DNA of 64,000 nucleotides, taken from assembly GCF_014302995.1 (NCBI RefSeq), contig NZ_CP060295.1, positions 5,013,501 through 5,077,500 of the forward strand, in the 5' to 3' direction. Below are positions 48,318-57,108 of the stretch, in pieces. Position numbers and translations under genes: made by a program. Origin of the DNA: Variovorax sp. PAMC26660 (GTDB taxonomy: Bacteria > Pseudomonadota > Gammaproteobacteria > Burkholderiales > Burkholderiaceae_C). Every line of letters starts with the position of its first letter. Positions within the stretch are counted from its first letter, which is position 1. Below the pieces are notes generated by a model that did no database searches, was not told the origin of the DNA, and saw nothing but the letters and a program-made list of their open reading frames with translations.

Positions 48318-50732
48318 ATGGATTCCCAACCTCCGCTCGACCTCGCGGGCCCCACCGACGGCGACACCACCCTCACGCTGGCCGACTACGCGCAGACCGC
48401 CTACCTCGAATACGCGCTCAGCGTGGTCAAGGGCCGCGCGCTGCCCGACGTGTCCGATGGCCAGAAGCCGGTGCAGCGGCGCATCCTGTACTCGATGTCG
48501 CGCATGGGCCTGGGCTTTGGCGGCACCAACGGCACCGTGGGCGCCAAGCCCGTCAAGAGTGCGCGCGTGGTTGGCGACGTGCTCGGCCGCTTCCATCCGC
48601 ACAGCGACCAGGCCGCCTACGACGCGCTGGTGCGCATGGCGCAAGATTTCTCGCAGCGCTATCCGCTGGTCGACGGCCAGGGCAACTTCGGCAGCCGCGA
48701 CGGCGACGGCGCCGCGGCCATGCGCTACACCGAAGCGCGCCTGGCGCGCATCACCAGCCTGCTGCTCGACGAGATCGACGAAGGCACGGTCGACTTCATC
48801 CCCAACTACGACGGCAGCACCGAAGAGCCGCGCCTGCTGCCCGCGCGGCTGCCGTTCACGCTGCTCAATGGCGCCAGCGGCATCGCGGTCGGCCTGGCCA
48901 CCGAAATCCCGAGCCACAACCTGCGCGAGATTGCCGACGCCTGCGTCGCGCTGATCAAGTCGAACGGCAAGCTCAGCGAAGAAGAACTGCTGGCGATCGT
49001 GCCCGGCCCCGACTACCCGGGCGGCGCGCAGATCATCAGCGGCGCGAGCGACATCGCCGATGCCTACCGCACCGGCCGCGGCTCGCTCAAGGTGCGCGCG
49101 CGCTGGAAGATCGAGGAACTCGCGCGCGGCCAGTGGCAGCTCGTGGTCAACGAGCTGCCGCCCGGCGTGAGCACACAGAAGGTGCTCGAAGAGATCGAGG
49201 AGATCACCAACCCGAAGGTCAAGACCGGCAAGAAGGCGTTGAGTGCCGACCAGACCCAGCTCAAGGCCGCCATGCTGTCGATGCTCGACGTGGTGCGCGA
49301 CGAGTCCAGCAAAGACGCGGCCGTGCGCCTGGTGTTCGAGCCCAAGACCTCGCGCATCAGCCAGGACGAGTTCATCACCACGCTGCTCGCGCAGACCTCG
49401 CTGGAAACCTCGTCGTCGATCAACCTCACGATGGTCGGCATCGACGGCAAGCCCACGCAGAAGTCGCTGCGCCAGATGCTCACCGAGTGGATCGCGTTCC
49501 GCGAGATCACCGTCGAGAAGCGCTCGCGCCACCGGCTCAACAAGGTGCTGGAGCGCATCCACATCCTCGAAGGCCGGCAGCTGGTGCTGCTCAACATCGA
49601 CGAGGTCATCGCGATCATCCGCGCGGCGGAAGACCCGAAGGCCGCGCTCATCGCTCGTTTCAACCTCAGCGAGATTCAGGCAGAGGACATCCTCGAAATC
49701 CGGCTGCGCCAGCTTGCGCGGCTCGAAGCGATCAAGATCGAGCAGCAGCTCAAGGAACTGCGCGAAGACCAGAAGAAGCTCGAAGACATCCTTGGCAACC
49801 CGGCCACGCTGCGCCGCCTGCTGATCAAGGAAATCGAAACCGACGCCAAGACTTTTGAAGACCCGCGCCGCACGCTGATTCAGGCCGAAAAGCGCGCCAT
49901 CGCCGAAGTGAAGGTGGTCGACGAGCCCGTCACCGTGATCGTCTCGCAGAAAGGCTGGGTCCGCGCGCAGAAGGGCTGGGCCAGCGAGAAGGCTGCAGCC
50001 GCCAATGGCGCGAATGGAGAAAAGGGAACGGCGACGCCCGAGTACAGCTTCAAGTCCGGCGACACGCTCTACGGCGCCTTCGAGTGCCGCAGCGTCGACA
50101 CGCTGCTGGTGTTCGGCTCCTCCAAGGACAAGACCGTGCGCGTCTATACCGTGCCCGTGGCCTCGCTGCCCGGCGCGCGCGGCGACGGCCAGCCTGTCAC
50201 CACGCTGGTCGAGCTCGATGCCGGCACGCATGTCACGCATTTCTTCGCGGGCCCGGTGGGCGCGAGCGTGCTGCTGGCCAACACCGGCGGCTACGGCTTC
50301 ATCGCGACGGTCGAGAACATGATGTCGCGCCAGCGCGGCGGCAAGGCCTTCATCGACGTGGGCGAGGGCGAACAGCTCTGCCGTCCTTCGCTGGTGGGCG
50401 GCGCGAGCGGCGCCGAGCCGATGGCCGCGGCCACGCACGTGGCCTGCGCCTCGACCGGCGGCCGCATCCTGACCTTCGACATCACCGAACTCAAGAGCCT
50501 GCCCAAGGGCGGTCGCGGCCTCACGCTGATCGACCTCGAAGACAAGGACACGCTGGCAGGTGCAGCGGCCTACACGCGCAGCGTGAAGATCGAAGGCATC
50601 GGCCGGGGCGCCAAGGAGCGCGAAGAGACGCTGGAAATCCGCACGCTCAACAACGCGCGCGGCACCCGCGCGCGCAAGGGCAAGGCGGCCGACCTGGGCT
50701 TCAAGCCGACCAGCATCGTGCGGGTGCTGTGA
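48318..50732 (+). CDS. parC: DNA topoisomerase IV subunit A
   Basis: An 804-residue DNA-cleaving subunit of topoisomerase IV. The catalytic tyrosine is Y137 ([10 protein letters not shown]); [19 protein letters not shown] marks the N-terminal winged-helix domain, and the C-terminal part forms the DNA-wrapping propeller. In the quinolone region the motif is [10 protein letters not shown]: the residue equivalent to ParC Ser80 of E. coli is Gln98, and the preceding Gly is Ser. Its stop overlaps the next small gene (TGATG). Confidence 0.95.
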   Translation: MDSQPPLDLAGPTDGDTTLTLADYAQTAYLEYALSVVKGRALPDVSDGQKPVQRRILYSMSRMGLGFGGTNGTVGAKPVKSARVVGDVLGRFHPHSDQAAYDALVRMAQDFSQRYPLVDGQGNFGSRDGDGAAAMRYTEARLARITSLLLDEIDEGTVDFIPNYDGSTEEPRLLPARLPFTLLNGASGIAVGLATEIPSHNLREIADACVALIKSNGKLSEEELLAIVPGPDYPGGAQIISGASDIADAYRTGRGSLKVRARWKIEELARGQWQLVVNELPPGVSTQKVLEEIEEITNPKVKTGKKALSADQTQLKAAMLSMLDVVRDESSKDAAVRLVFEPKTSRISQDEFITTLLAQTSLETSSSINLTMVGIDGKPTQKSLRQMLTEWIAFREITVEKRSRHRLNKVLERIHILEGRQLVLLNIDEVIAIIRAAEDPKAALIARFNLSEIQAEDILEIRLRQLARLEAIKIEQQLKELREDQKKLEDILGNPATLRRLLIKEIETDAKTFEDPRRTLIQAEKRAIAEVKVVDEPVTVIVSQKGWVRAQKGWASEKAAAANGANGEKGTATPEYSFKSGDTLYGAFECRSVDTLLVFGSSKDKTVRVYTVPVASLPGARGDGQPVTTLVELDAGTHVTHFFAGPVGASVLLANTGGYGFIATVENMMSRQRGGKAFIDVGEGEQLCRPSLVGGASGAEPMAAATHVACASTGGRILTFDITELKSLPKGGRGLTLIDLEDKDTLAGAAAYTRSVKIEGIGRGAKEREETLEIRTLNNARGTRARKGKAADLGFKPTSIVRVL

Positions 50733-50923
50733 TGGGTGGCATCGACATCAGCGTCATCGGAATCTTCATTGCGGTGGTCACGGGCCTCGGCAGCTTCGTG
50801 CTGGGCCGGCGCATGCGTGCGAAGCGGGCGGCGAAGAAGCGCGCGAAGGAGCGCATTGCCTCGCAGGCCGGTGAAACCCGGCAGGTGCGTCGGGCGCGGG
50901 AGCGCAAGGAACGCGGCGGCTGA
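50732..50923 (+). CDS. 63-residue membrane protein with basic tail
   Basis: A short protein starting [20 protein letters not shown], with one membrane helix (about residues 6-25) followed by a strongly basic helix rich in Arg and Lys (RRMRAKRAAKKRAKER). The start overlaps the parC stop (TGATG), so it is translated with parC. The basic tail could contact nucleic acid or acidic lipids at the membrane. I do not recognise it, and no function is assigned. Confidence 0.6.
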   Translation: MGGIDISVIGIFIAVVTGLGSFVLGRRMRAKRAAKKRAKERIASQAGETRQVRRARERKERGG

Positions 50924-50960
50924 GCTGCCTGCCCGGTGCGCCGGGTGGCGGCAGCGCGTG

Positions 50961-52079
50961 CTACTTCAGCCCGACCCACCAGCGCGTGTTGGTCCGCGCC
51001 ACACCCACCGTCACCGCTTCGCCGATCACCGGCGTCGCCAGCTCGATCTTCTTCGCTTCGGTCAGCGCCGCGATGCGGTCCAGCGGGTCGTGCCAGGTGT
51101 GGAAGGCCAGGTCGAAGGTGCTGTTGTGCACCGAGAAGAACACCTTGCCGCGCAGATCCTCGAAGGCCTGCACGCTCTGCTCGGGCGTCATGTGCACGGC
51201 GGGCCACATGGCGTCGTAGGCGCCGTTTTCCATCAGCGCGATGTCGAAGCCGCCGAGGCGCTCGCCGATCTGCTTGAAGCCCGGGAAGTAGCCCGAGTCG
51301 CCGCTGTAGAAGATGCGCTGGTCGCCGCTTTGCAGCACCCACGAGGCCCACAGCGTGCGGTCGCGGTCGCCCAGCGTGCGGCCCGAGAAATGCTGCGCGG
51401 GCGTGGCGGTGAGCTTCACGCCGTCGTGCTCGGCCTCTTGCCACCAGTCGAGTTCGGTCACGCGTTCGGGCGGTACGCCCATCACCAGCAGGCGTGAGCG
51501 CACACCCAGCGGCACGAAGTAGCGCTGCGCGCTCTTGGCGAGGTGTTCGATGGTCGCCAGGTCGAGGTGGTCGTAGTGGTCGTGCGAGAGCACCACGCCC
51601 TCGATGGGCGGTAGTTGCTCCAGCGCGATCGGCGGTTTGTGAAAGCGCTTCGGCCCGGCCCATTGCACCGGCGAGACGCGCTCGCTGAACACCGGGTCGA
51701 TCAGCCAGTACTTGCCGCGCAGCTTGAGCAGGTGCGACGAATGGCCCAGGCGCACCACGTGGTTGGCCTTGACGTCGAGCGCGTCGAGCGCAGCCCTGTC
51801 GATCGGTTGCACGGGAATCGCATCGACCGGCACGCTGTCGACCTTGCTGCCCACGATGAAGCGCGACCAGATGCGCCATGCGCTGGCCTGGGCCGGCAGG
51901 TCGGGGTTGGCCATGTTGTGGAAGCCGCCGTCCTTGAACTGCGGCGAGTTGTCGTAGCGCGCCTCGCCGCTGGCGGCGCTGCAGCCCGCGACAAAGGCGC
52001 AACTGGCTGCGGCGAGCGCGGTGCCTCGGCGCAGGATCTGGGGCAGATATGACCCCTGCGAGCCCGAATCTTCAGCCAT
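50961..52079 (-). CDS. MBL-fold lipoprotein, NAPE-PLD-like
   Basis: A 372-residue metallo-beta-lactamase-fold protein with the metal motif SHDHYDHLD and later ligands in TPAQHFSGRT, YSGDSGYFPGF and FSVHNSTFDL. This is the RomA/UlaG/N-acylphosphatidylethanolamine-phospholipase D group. The ATG at 52079 gives an N-terminus with twin arginines (residues 17-18), a hydrophobic stretch and a lipobox-like VAGC (C33), so it is probably an exported lipoprotein. It likely hydrolyses a phospholipid or phosphodiester in the envelope. Confidence 0.8.
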   Translation of the reverse strand: MAEDSGSQGSYLPQILRRGTALAAASCAFVAGCSAASGEARYDNSPQFKDGGFHNMANPDLPAQASAWRIWSRFIVGSKVDSVPVDAIPVQPIDRAALDALDVKANHVVRLGHSSHLLKLRGKYWLIDPVFSERVSPVQWAGPKRFHKPPIALEQLPPIEGVVLSHDHYDHLDLATIEHLAKSAQRYFVPLGVRSRLLVMGVPPERVTELDWWQEAEHDGVKLTATPAQHFSGRTLGDRDRTLWASWVLQSGDQRIFYSGDSGYFPGFKQIGERLGGFDIALMENGAYDAMWPAVHMTPEQSVQAFEDLRGKVFFSVHNSTFDLAFHTWHDPLDRIAALTEAKKIELATPVIGEAVTVGVARTNTRWWVGLK

Positions 52080-52207
52080 AAGAAAGCCCTCTGCATTGTG
52101 TTTGTGGGATGACGTGAGACTAGCCACGACGGACGTTTCAATGGTTTCAGCCGTAGAAACATTCTGGGTGCAGGGGCATTTGTTCGAGGCGCTGCTGTCC
52201 AGGGCGA

Positions 52208-52299
52208 GTGCGAATGACACCGGGTGCTCCCCTGTGCGAATGTCCCCCGCTTCGCTCCTCCTTTATTTCGCTGCGGGGAGCACCCAGTGTCATTCGCAC
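52208..52299 (-). repeat. inverted-repeat element A with shared core
   Basis: Two 25-base arms (52208-52232 and 52275-52299, left arm GTGCGAATGACACCGGGTGC then TCCCC) are reverse complements with one mismatch. They enclose a 42-base centre. Positions 52236-52272 of that centre, read on the minus strand, are the 37-base core that also lies in element B: it begins AGCGAAATAAAGGAGGAGCG and ends GGGGGACATTCGC. The arms are unrelated to those of element B. Within the core, GCGAA (52236-52240) pairs with TTCGC (52251-52255). Confidence 0.9.
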
Positions 52300-52345
52300 C
52301 AGGGCACGCTGCTGGTGTACAGCCGATCAACGACCGCTCTGTCCA

Positions 52346-52439
52346 ACGCTCACGCCGATACGGGGCTCTTTTTAGCTAAATAAAGGAGGAGCGAAGCGGG
52401 GGATATTCGCGAAAAAGAGCCCCGTGTCGGCGTGAGCGT
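52346..52439 (+). repeat. inverted-repeat element B with shared core
   Basis: Two 28-base arms (52346-52373 and 52412-52439, left arm ACGCTCACGCCGATACGGGG then CTCTTTTT) are reverse complements with one mismatch. Between them the core at 52374-52410 begins AGCTAAATAAAGGAGGAGCG and ends GGGGGATATTCGC. It matches the element A core at 35 of 37 positions but in the opposite direction. AAGGAGG inside it is a near-perfect Shine-Dalgarno sequence with no start codon behind it. There is no T-run after the right arm, so it is not a plain terminator on this strand. Confidence 0.9.
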
Positions 52440-52554
52440 CGGCCTGAACAACAGCGCCCTGAACAGTCCGAGTCCTATGCCATGCGCGGTATGGCGACCG
52501 TCATCCCGGCCCGGCACACTGGCGGGCTTCCATCGGGCTTGAAGGAGGCAAGGC

Positions 52555-54147
52555 ATGAGTGGCAATCGCTATCCCATCATCTACGTGCGCGGCTACGCCA
52601 TGACCGAGGCCGAGCGCGACGACACCGCGGCTGATCCGTTCTGCGGCTTCAACGCCGGCTCCACGGTCTATCGCGCCACCGTCAAGAAGGATGCCGCGGC
52701 GCAGAAGTTCGTTTTCGAGTCGCCGGTGGTGCGCTTGCTGGCCGACTTCCAGTACCAGAGCGTCTACCAGAACGGCCTGGACATCCTCGATGACGACTGG
52801 AAGCCTTCGCCCGACGAGAACGGCAACAACGTGGACGGCATTCCCTCGGCTTCGGTCGTCATCTACCGCTACTACGACAGCGGCTCCGAGTTGCTGGGCG
52901 ATGGCCAGGCTAGAGACGTGAAGGTCTACGCGCAGGGCCTGAGCCAGTTGATCCTGCGCGTGCGCGACCTCGTGGCGCAGCGCGAGGGGCCGGGCTATTC
53001 GCTCGCCGACTTCCGCTGCTACCTCGTCGCGCACTCGATGGGCGGCCTCGTGGTGCGCGCCTTCCTGCAGAACCCCGCGCTGGGCGACGCGGATGCGCGC
53101 GCCTGCGTCGACAAGGTGTTCACCTATGCCACGCCGCACAACGGCATCGAGATGGGCGGCATCAACGTGCCGGCCTGGCTCACGGCGAACGAGATGAACA
53201 CCTTCAACCGCGACAAGATGTCGGACTACCTCGCCACGCCAGCGGTCAACGGACGCATGGACTACTTGCCGACCTCGGCCTTTCCGGCCGAGCGCTTCTT
53301 CTGCATGGTCGGCTCCAACCGGGGCGACTACGAAACCGCCAAGGGCCTGTCGCGCATGTTCGCGGGCCACGGCAGCGACGGGCTGGTGCGCATCGAGAAC
53401 GCCTCGCTCTGGTCCATCGACGATGCGGGCAACACGCGCCCGGTGGCCACCGCCTACGCCTTCCGTTCGCACTCGGGCTACTTCGGCATCGTCAATTCCG
53501 AAGAGGCCTACCAGAACCTCGTGCGCTTTCTGTTCGGCGACGTGCGGGTCGACCTGTGGTTCGATGTCGATGGCGTGACCTTGCCGCCCGACCTGCCCGC
53601 GGGCGCCGACGTCGATGCGCTCTACCAGGTCGAATTACTCGCCGCGCCGCGCGGCAAGCGCTGGTATTTGAGCCGACGCGTGGCGGAAGAAGACTCGCCC
53701 GCCTGCCGCACGCACAAGGAGCTGACCGACCCGGCCACGCCCGAGCGCCGCTCGATCTACCTGTCGACCGTGTTCCTTGCCAACAAGGCCCGCGTGAACC
53801 AGGACCGCCCGACACTCGCCTATGCCATGACGCTGGGCGTGCGCGTGCCCGACTACCAGGTCAACAACAAGTTCTGGCTCGACGGCCACTACGAAGGCAG
53901 CTCGCTGTTTCGCGACACGCTGGTCATCGAACTGACGCCGCCCGCGGCGGACGACGCGGCGCAGAACTGGAACGTCAAGTACGGCTGGCAGACCGACACC
54001 GCGGGGCAGGCCTCGCTGCCGATGAGCCCGAAGCAACTGACCGGCGGCAAGCTGCAATTCATCGTGCCACTGTCCAGCCTGGGCGCTGCGCCGGCGGCGC
54101 CGGGCATCAGCGGCAAGGTGCGGCTGGAAGTCAGCGCCTGGCAGTGA
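52555..54147 (+). CDS. alpha/beta-hydrolase, lipase-like
   Basis: A 530-residue protein with an alpha/beta-hydrolase domain in the first 330 residues: it opens IIYVRGYAMTEAERDD, and the nucleophile elbow HSMGG gives S161, flanked by KVFTYATPHNGIEMG. It resembles PGAP1/triacylglycerol-lipase-like esterases. The C-terminal 200 residues are beta-rich (ADDAAQNWNVKYGWQTDTAG) and of unknown role. No signal peptide is visible. A strong GAAGGAGG ribosome binding site precedes the ATG. It lies just behind the paired repeats and ahead of an isochorismatase-like gene. Confidence 0.8.
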   Translation: MSGNRYPIIYVRGYAMTEAERDDTAADPFCGFNAGSTVYRATVKKDAAAQKFVFESPVVRLLADFQYQSVYQNGLDILDDDWKPSPDENGNNVDGIPSASVVIYRYYDSGSELLGDGQARDVKVYAQGLSQLILRVRDLVAQREGPGYSLADFRCYLVAHSMGGLVVRAFLQNPALGDADARACVDKVFTYATPHNGIEMGGINVPAWLTANEMNTFNRDKMSDYLATPAVNGRMDYLPTSAFPAERFFCMVGSNRGDYETAKGLSRMFAGHGSDGLVRIENASLWSIDDAGNTRPVATAYAFRSHSGYFGIVNSEEAYQNLVRFLFGDVRVDLWFDVDGVTLPPDLPAGADVDALYQVELLAAPRGKRWYLSRRVAEEDSPACRTHKELTDPATPERRSIYLSTVFLANKARVNQDRPTLAYAMTLGVRVPDYQVNNKFWLDGHYEGSSLFRDTLVIELTPPAADDAAQNWNVKYGWQTDTAGQASLPMSPKQLTGGKLQFIVPLSSLGAAPAAPGISGKVRLEVSAWQ

Positions 54148-54211
54148 GTCGGCGCGCGGTTCGTGGTGGGCGGCATACTCTGCCCCGTCCAGAGCCCTTC
54201 TTTCCAATCCC

Positions 54212-54751
54212 ATGAAAACTGCCATCCTCGTCATCGACATGCAGCACGGCCTTTATGACGATGTGCCGCGTCCTCACGAAGCCGAAGAAGTGATCCGGCG
54301 CATCAACGCGCTCACCGAGCGCGCCCGCGCGGCCGGCGTGCCCGTGGTCTTCATCCAGCACGAGAACGCCGTCGACCTGGAATTCGATTCCGAACGATGG
54401 CAGCTCGCTGGTGCACTGCACGTCGACACGCGCGACACGAAGATCCGCAAGACCACGCCCGACTCCTTCCTGCGCACGCCGCTCGAAGCGTGGCTGTCGG
54501 GGCAGGGCGTGCGGCGCGTGGTCATCTGTGGCTATTCATCGGAGTTCTGCGTGGACACCACCACGCGACGTGCCGCCGCGCTGGCCTACGACGAAGTGGT
54601 GCTCGCGGCCGATGCGCACACCTCGCACGACAAGCCGCACGCCACGGGCGCGCAGATCAGGGCGCACCACAACGCCACGCTGTCGGACATCTCCAGCTTC
54701 GGCGTGCCGATCCGCGCGATCGCGAGCGCCGACATCGTGTTGGGCGATTGA
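54212..54751 (+). CDS. isochorismatase-like cysteine hydrolase
   Basis: A 179-residue alpha/beta hydrolase with the Asp-Lys-Cys triad of the family: D9 (VIDMQHGLY), a lysine in the TKIRKTTPDSF stretch (about residue 77) and C113 (YSSEFCVDTTTRRA). Such enzymes hydrolyse amides, ureas or vinyl ethers; YcaC/nicotinamidase-like members act on small amides. The substrate is unknown. It follows the lipase-like gene by 64 bases, with a weak ribosome binding site. Confidence 0.88.
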   Translation: MKTAILVIDMQHGLYDDVPRPHEAEEVIRRINALTERARAAGVPVVFIQHENAVDLEFDSERWQLAGALHVDTRDTKIRKTTPDSFLRTPLEAWLSGQGVRRVVICGYSSEFCVDTTTRRAAALAYDEVVLAADAHTSHDKPHATGAQIRAHHNATLSDISSFGVPIRAIASADIVLGD

Positions 54752-54760
54752 TCGAAGGCC

Positions 54761-55498
54761 CTACGGCAGACGCCCGGTAGACAGCGCACTCGCCCAGTCG
54801 GGCCGCCCGCGCGACAAGGCCAGTGCCGCCATCTTCGCGTGGTCGTACGGCACCGAAACCAGCGTGGAAATCCAGCCGTCTTCCGATCGCTCGACGATGG
54901 CGTAGCGCGCATCCGGCGAACCCGTTTCCACGACATGCGGCCAGGGATGAATGTCGTCGTACCCCGGCAACCCGACGCTGCCCGGATTGACGATCAACTG
55001 CCCGCTGGATGCGCGAACCACGCGCGGCACATGCGTGTGCCCGCAGGCGATCAGCTCGGCATCGACCTGACCGAGCCGCTCGTCGATCTCCGGCATCGTG
55101 GCCGCGCGAAAGCACCCGGGCTCGACCGTCTCCAGAAAGTACGCAAGGTCGCTGTCCGGCGTGCCGTGGCAGAGCATGACTTGCGGGCTGAAGCGAAGAC
55201 TCGGTTTCAGCGAGGCCAGCCACTCGAATTCCTTCGCGCCAAGCTGTGAATGCGCGAACGCATCGGACGGGCCGCGCCGGCCGGCGGGCACGGTGAGGAG
55301 CTGCCGCTCGTGGTTGCCGGCGAGATGAACCCAGTCTTGCGCCATCAGGAATTGCGCAGTCTCCAGTGGCCTCAACGGACCCGAGAGGCTGTCACCCAGA
55401 TTGACGACGGCGTCGACGCCGCGGCGACCGATGTCCTTGACCACCGCTTCGAGCGCGGGAAGATTTCCATGGATGTCGGAGACGATGGCGATGCGCAT
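54761..55498 (-). CDS. metallophosphoesterase (YfcE/MJ0936-like)
   Basis: A 245-residue calcineurin-like phosphoesterase with all five metal motifs: D8 and H10 (IVSDIHGN), D36 (NLGDSLSG), N62 and H63 (LAGNHERQ), a His in MLCHGTPDSD and CGHTHVPRV near the C-terminal third. It is a cytosolic phosphodiesterase; natural substrates of this group are mostly unknown. It converges on the isochorismatase-like gene and is divergent from the ABC transporter operon. The length is slightly above the YfcE norm. Confidence 0.88.
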   Translation of the reverse strand: MRIAIVSDIHGNLPALEAVVKDIGRRGVDAVVNLGDSLSGPLRPLETAQFLMAQDWVHLAGNHERQLLTVPAGRRGPSDAFAHSQLGAKEFEWLASLKPSLRFSPQVMLCHGTPDSDLAYFLETVEPGCFRAATMPEIDERLGQVDAELIACGHTHVPRVVRASSGQLIVNPGSVGLPGYDDIHPWPHVVETGSPDARYAIVERSEDGWISTLVSVPYDHAKMAALALSRGRPDWASALSTGRLP

Positions 55499-55631
55499 GC
55501 ACTGATCCTGAGCGGTGTTCCGAAGGGGGCCAACGGGATATTAGGCCGTGTGCAATATCTGCGCCCCCGGCCCGGCAGGGCCTGCGCAAGGTGGGATAAA
55601 ACGCCCACCTAGGGGAATCCCTAGCTCGGCC

Positions 55632-55645
55632 TGAAACCGGTTTCA
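55632..55645. promoter_or_regulatory. PtxS-type operator ahead of the ABC transporter-kgu operon
   Basis: TGAAACCGGTTTCA is a perfect 14-base palindrome, identical to the operator I recall for the 2-ketogluconate repressor PtxS of Pseudomonas. TATAAG (55646-55651) directly after it is a probable -10 element, so a bound repressor would block the promoter. It is the only copy I found in the window. It lies about 60 bases before the first permease gene, and the LacI-family gene at the end of the same run is the natural partner. Confidence 0.8.
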
Positions 55646-55703
55646 TATAAGCTGCAAGCATTGCTTTTTGAGCATGCATGTGGCCATTCGCGGTCGCTCC
55701 ACC

Positions 55704-56375
55704 ATGAACTACCAGTTTCAATTCGACGCCGTCTTCGCCGCCTGGCCGCTGTTGCTCAAGGGCACCTGGATCACCGTCCAGCTCTCGCTCATTGCCACGG
55801 TGCTGGGCCTGGTGGTCGCGATCTTCTGCGCCTGGGGCAAGACCTCGGGGCCGGGCTGGCTGCGCTTCATCGTCAATGCCTACATCGAGGTGATCCGCAA
55901 CACGCCGTTCATCGTGCAGCTGTTCTTTTTCTTCTTCGCGCTGCCGGCCATCGGGCTGCGCTGGTCGCCACAGACGGCCGCGCTGGTGGCCATGGTGGTG
56001 AACCTCGGCGCGTATGCGACCGAAATCATCCGCGCGGGCATCGAGTCGATTCCCAAGGGGCAGATCGAGGCGGGCAGGGCGCTGAACCTCAAGCCCTGGG
56101 AAATCTTCCGCTTCGTCATCATCAAGCCCGCGCTCAAGGCCATCTATCCGGCGCTCACCAGCCAGTTCATCCTGCTGATGCTCAGTTCGGCCGTGGTGTC
56201 GGTCATCTCGGCCGACGACCTGACCTCGGTGGCCGCCAACCTGCAGTCGCAGACCTTCCGCAGTTTCGAGATCTACATCGTGGTGGCCGCCATCTACCTG
56301 GCGCTGGCATTGGCCTTCTCGGCCATGTTCAAGCTGATCTACAAGCGCGCGCTCAACTACCCGGACCGCCGGTAA
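55704..56375 (+). CDS. ABC transporter permease, polar-amino-acid (HisM/GlnP) type
   Basis: A 223-residue inner-membrane permease with five membrane helices. The family loop that docks with the ATPase is ALNLKPWEIFRFVIIKPALK, and YIEVIRNTPFIVQLFFFFF is the typical early segment. The ATG at 55704 gives the usual short start MNYQFQFD; in-frame alternatives lie up to 36 bases upstream. It is first of two permeases that pair as a heterodimer, behind a PtxS-type operator. Despite the family name, the neighbours suggest a sugar-acid substrate such as 2-ketogluconate. Confidence 0.88.
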   Translation: MNYQFQFDAVFAAWPLLLKGTWITVQLSLIATVLGLVVAIFCAWGKTSGPGWLRFIVNAYIEVIRNTPFIVQLFFFFFALPAIGLRWSPQTAALVAMVVNLGAYATEIIRAGIESIPKGQIEAGRALNLKPWEIFRFVIIKPALKAIYPALTSQFILLMLSSAVVSVISADDLTSVAANLQSQTFRSFEIYIVVAAIYLALALAFSAMFKLIYKRALNYPDRR

Positions 56376-56402
56376 CAGGCGACGGACGGAGCAAGAACCA
56401 TC

Positions 56403-57056
56403 ATGCGTACCTTCGGCTTTCCCGAATTCCTTTTCATCCTCGAAGCGGCCAAGTGGACGCTCGCGCTCTCGGCCATCGCCTTCGTCGGCGGCGCGATCCT
56501 CGGGCTGATCATCGCGCTCATGCGCACCTCCGAGTCGAAGGGCGCGCGCGCCGTTGCGACCACCTTCATCCAGATCTTCCAGGGCACGCCGCTGCTGCTG
56601 CAGCTGTTCCTGATCTTCTTCGGCGCACCGGTGCTGGGGCTGGACATCAACCCGTGGATTGCCGCGGGCGTGGCGCTGATCCTGAACAGCGCGGCCTTCC
56701 TCGGCGAAATCTGGCGCGGTTGCATCGAGGCCATTCCGCGCGGCCAGTGGGAAGCGGCCGAGGCACTGAGCCTGAAGTACACCGCCCGCATGCGCGACGT
56801 GGTGCTGCCGCAGGCCTTCAAGATCGCGCTTGCGCCCACGGTGGGCTACCTGGTGCAGATCATCAAGGGCACATCGCTGGCGGCCATCATCGGCTTCACC
56901 GAGATCACGCGCGCCGGGCAGATCATCAACAACGCCACCTTCCAGCCGCTGATCGTGTTCTCGGTGGTGGCCGCCATCTACTTCGTGATCTGCTGGCCTC
57001 TTTCATTGCTGGCCGCGCGCATGGAGCGCAAGCAAGCCCAGGCGCTTGCACGCTGA
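56403..57056 (+). CDS. ABC transporter permease, polar-amino-acid (HisM/GlnP) type
   Basis: A 217-residue partner permease with five membrane helices, the docking loop ALSLKYTARMRDVVLPQAFK and the segment FIQIFQGTPLLLQLFLIFFG. It starts 27 bases after the first permease and is followed by the binding protein gene. Together with the first permease, the exported binding protein and the ATPase it forms a complete four-part importer. Expression should depend on the operator at 55632. Confidence 0.9.
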   Translation: MRTFGFPEFLFILEAAKWTLALSAIAFVGGAILGLIIALMRTSESKGARAVATTFIQIFQGTPLLLQLFLIFFGAPVLGLDINPWIAAGVALILNSAAFLGEIWRGCIEAIPRGQWEAAEALSLKYTARMRDVVLPQAFKIALAPTVGYLVQIIKGTSLAAIIGFTEITRAGQIINNATFQPLIVFSVVAAIYFVICWPLSLLAARMERKQAQALAR

Positions 57057-57108
57057 TTCCCGTTTCTTTTTCTCGTCGCTTCCTTTCTTTATTCAGGAGA
57101 CACATCCA

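Larger units (their letters stand above)
52080..52554. other. 475-base non-coding gap carrying paired repeats
   Basis: The gap between the NAPE-PLD-like gene and the lipase gene has no credible gene. It holds two long inverted-repeat elements (52208-52299 and 52346-52439), described separately. CTGTCCAGGGCG (52195-52206) before the first and CGCCCTGAACAG (52455-52466) after the second are inverted at 11 of 12 bases and may mark the outer limits of the pair. A GAAGGAGG ribosome binding site for the lipase ends it. Confidence 0.7.

Noticed and set aside
52346..52439. Element B read as an ordinary intrinsic terminator because of its CTTTTT and AAAAAG runs
   Set aside because: The T-run sits inside the left arm rather than after the hairpin, the loop is 38 bases long, and the same core recurs in element A with other arms.
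52195..52466. The paired repeats as one insertion sequence or integron cassette array
   Set aside because: No transposase or integrase is encoded, no target-site duplication is evident, and the outer CTGTCCAGGGCG-type repeats are only 11 of 12 identical and short.
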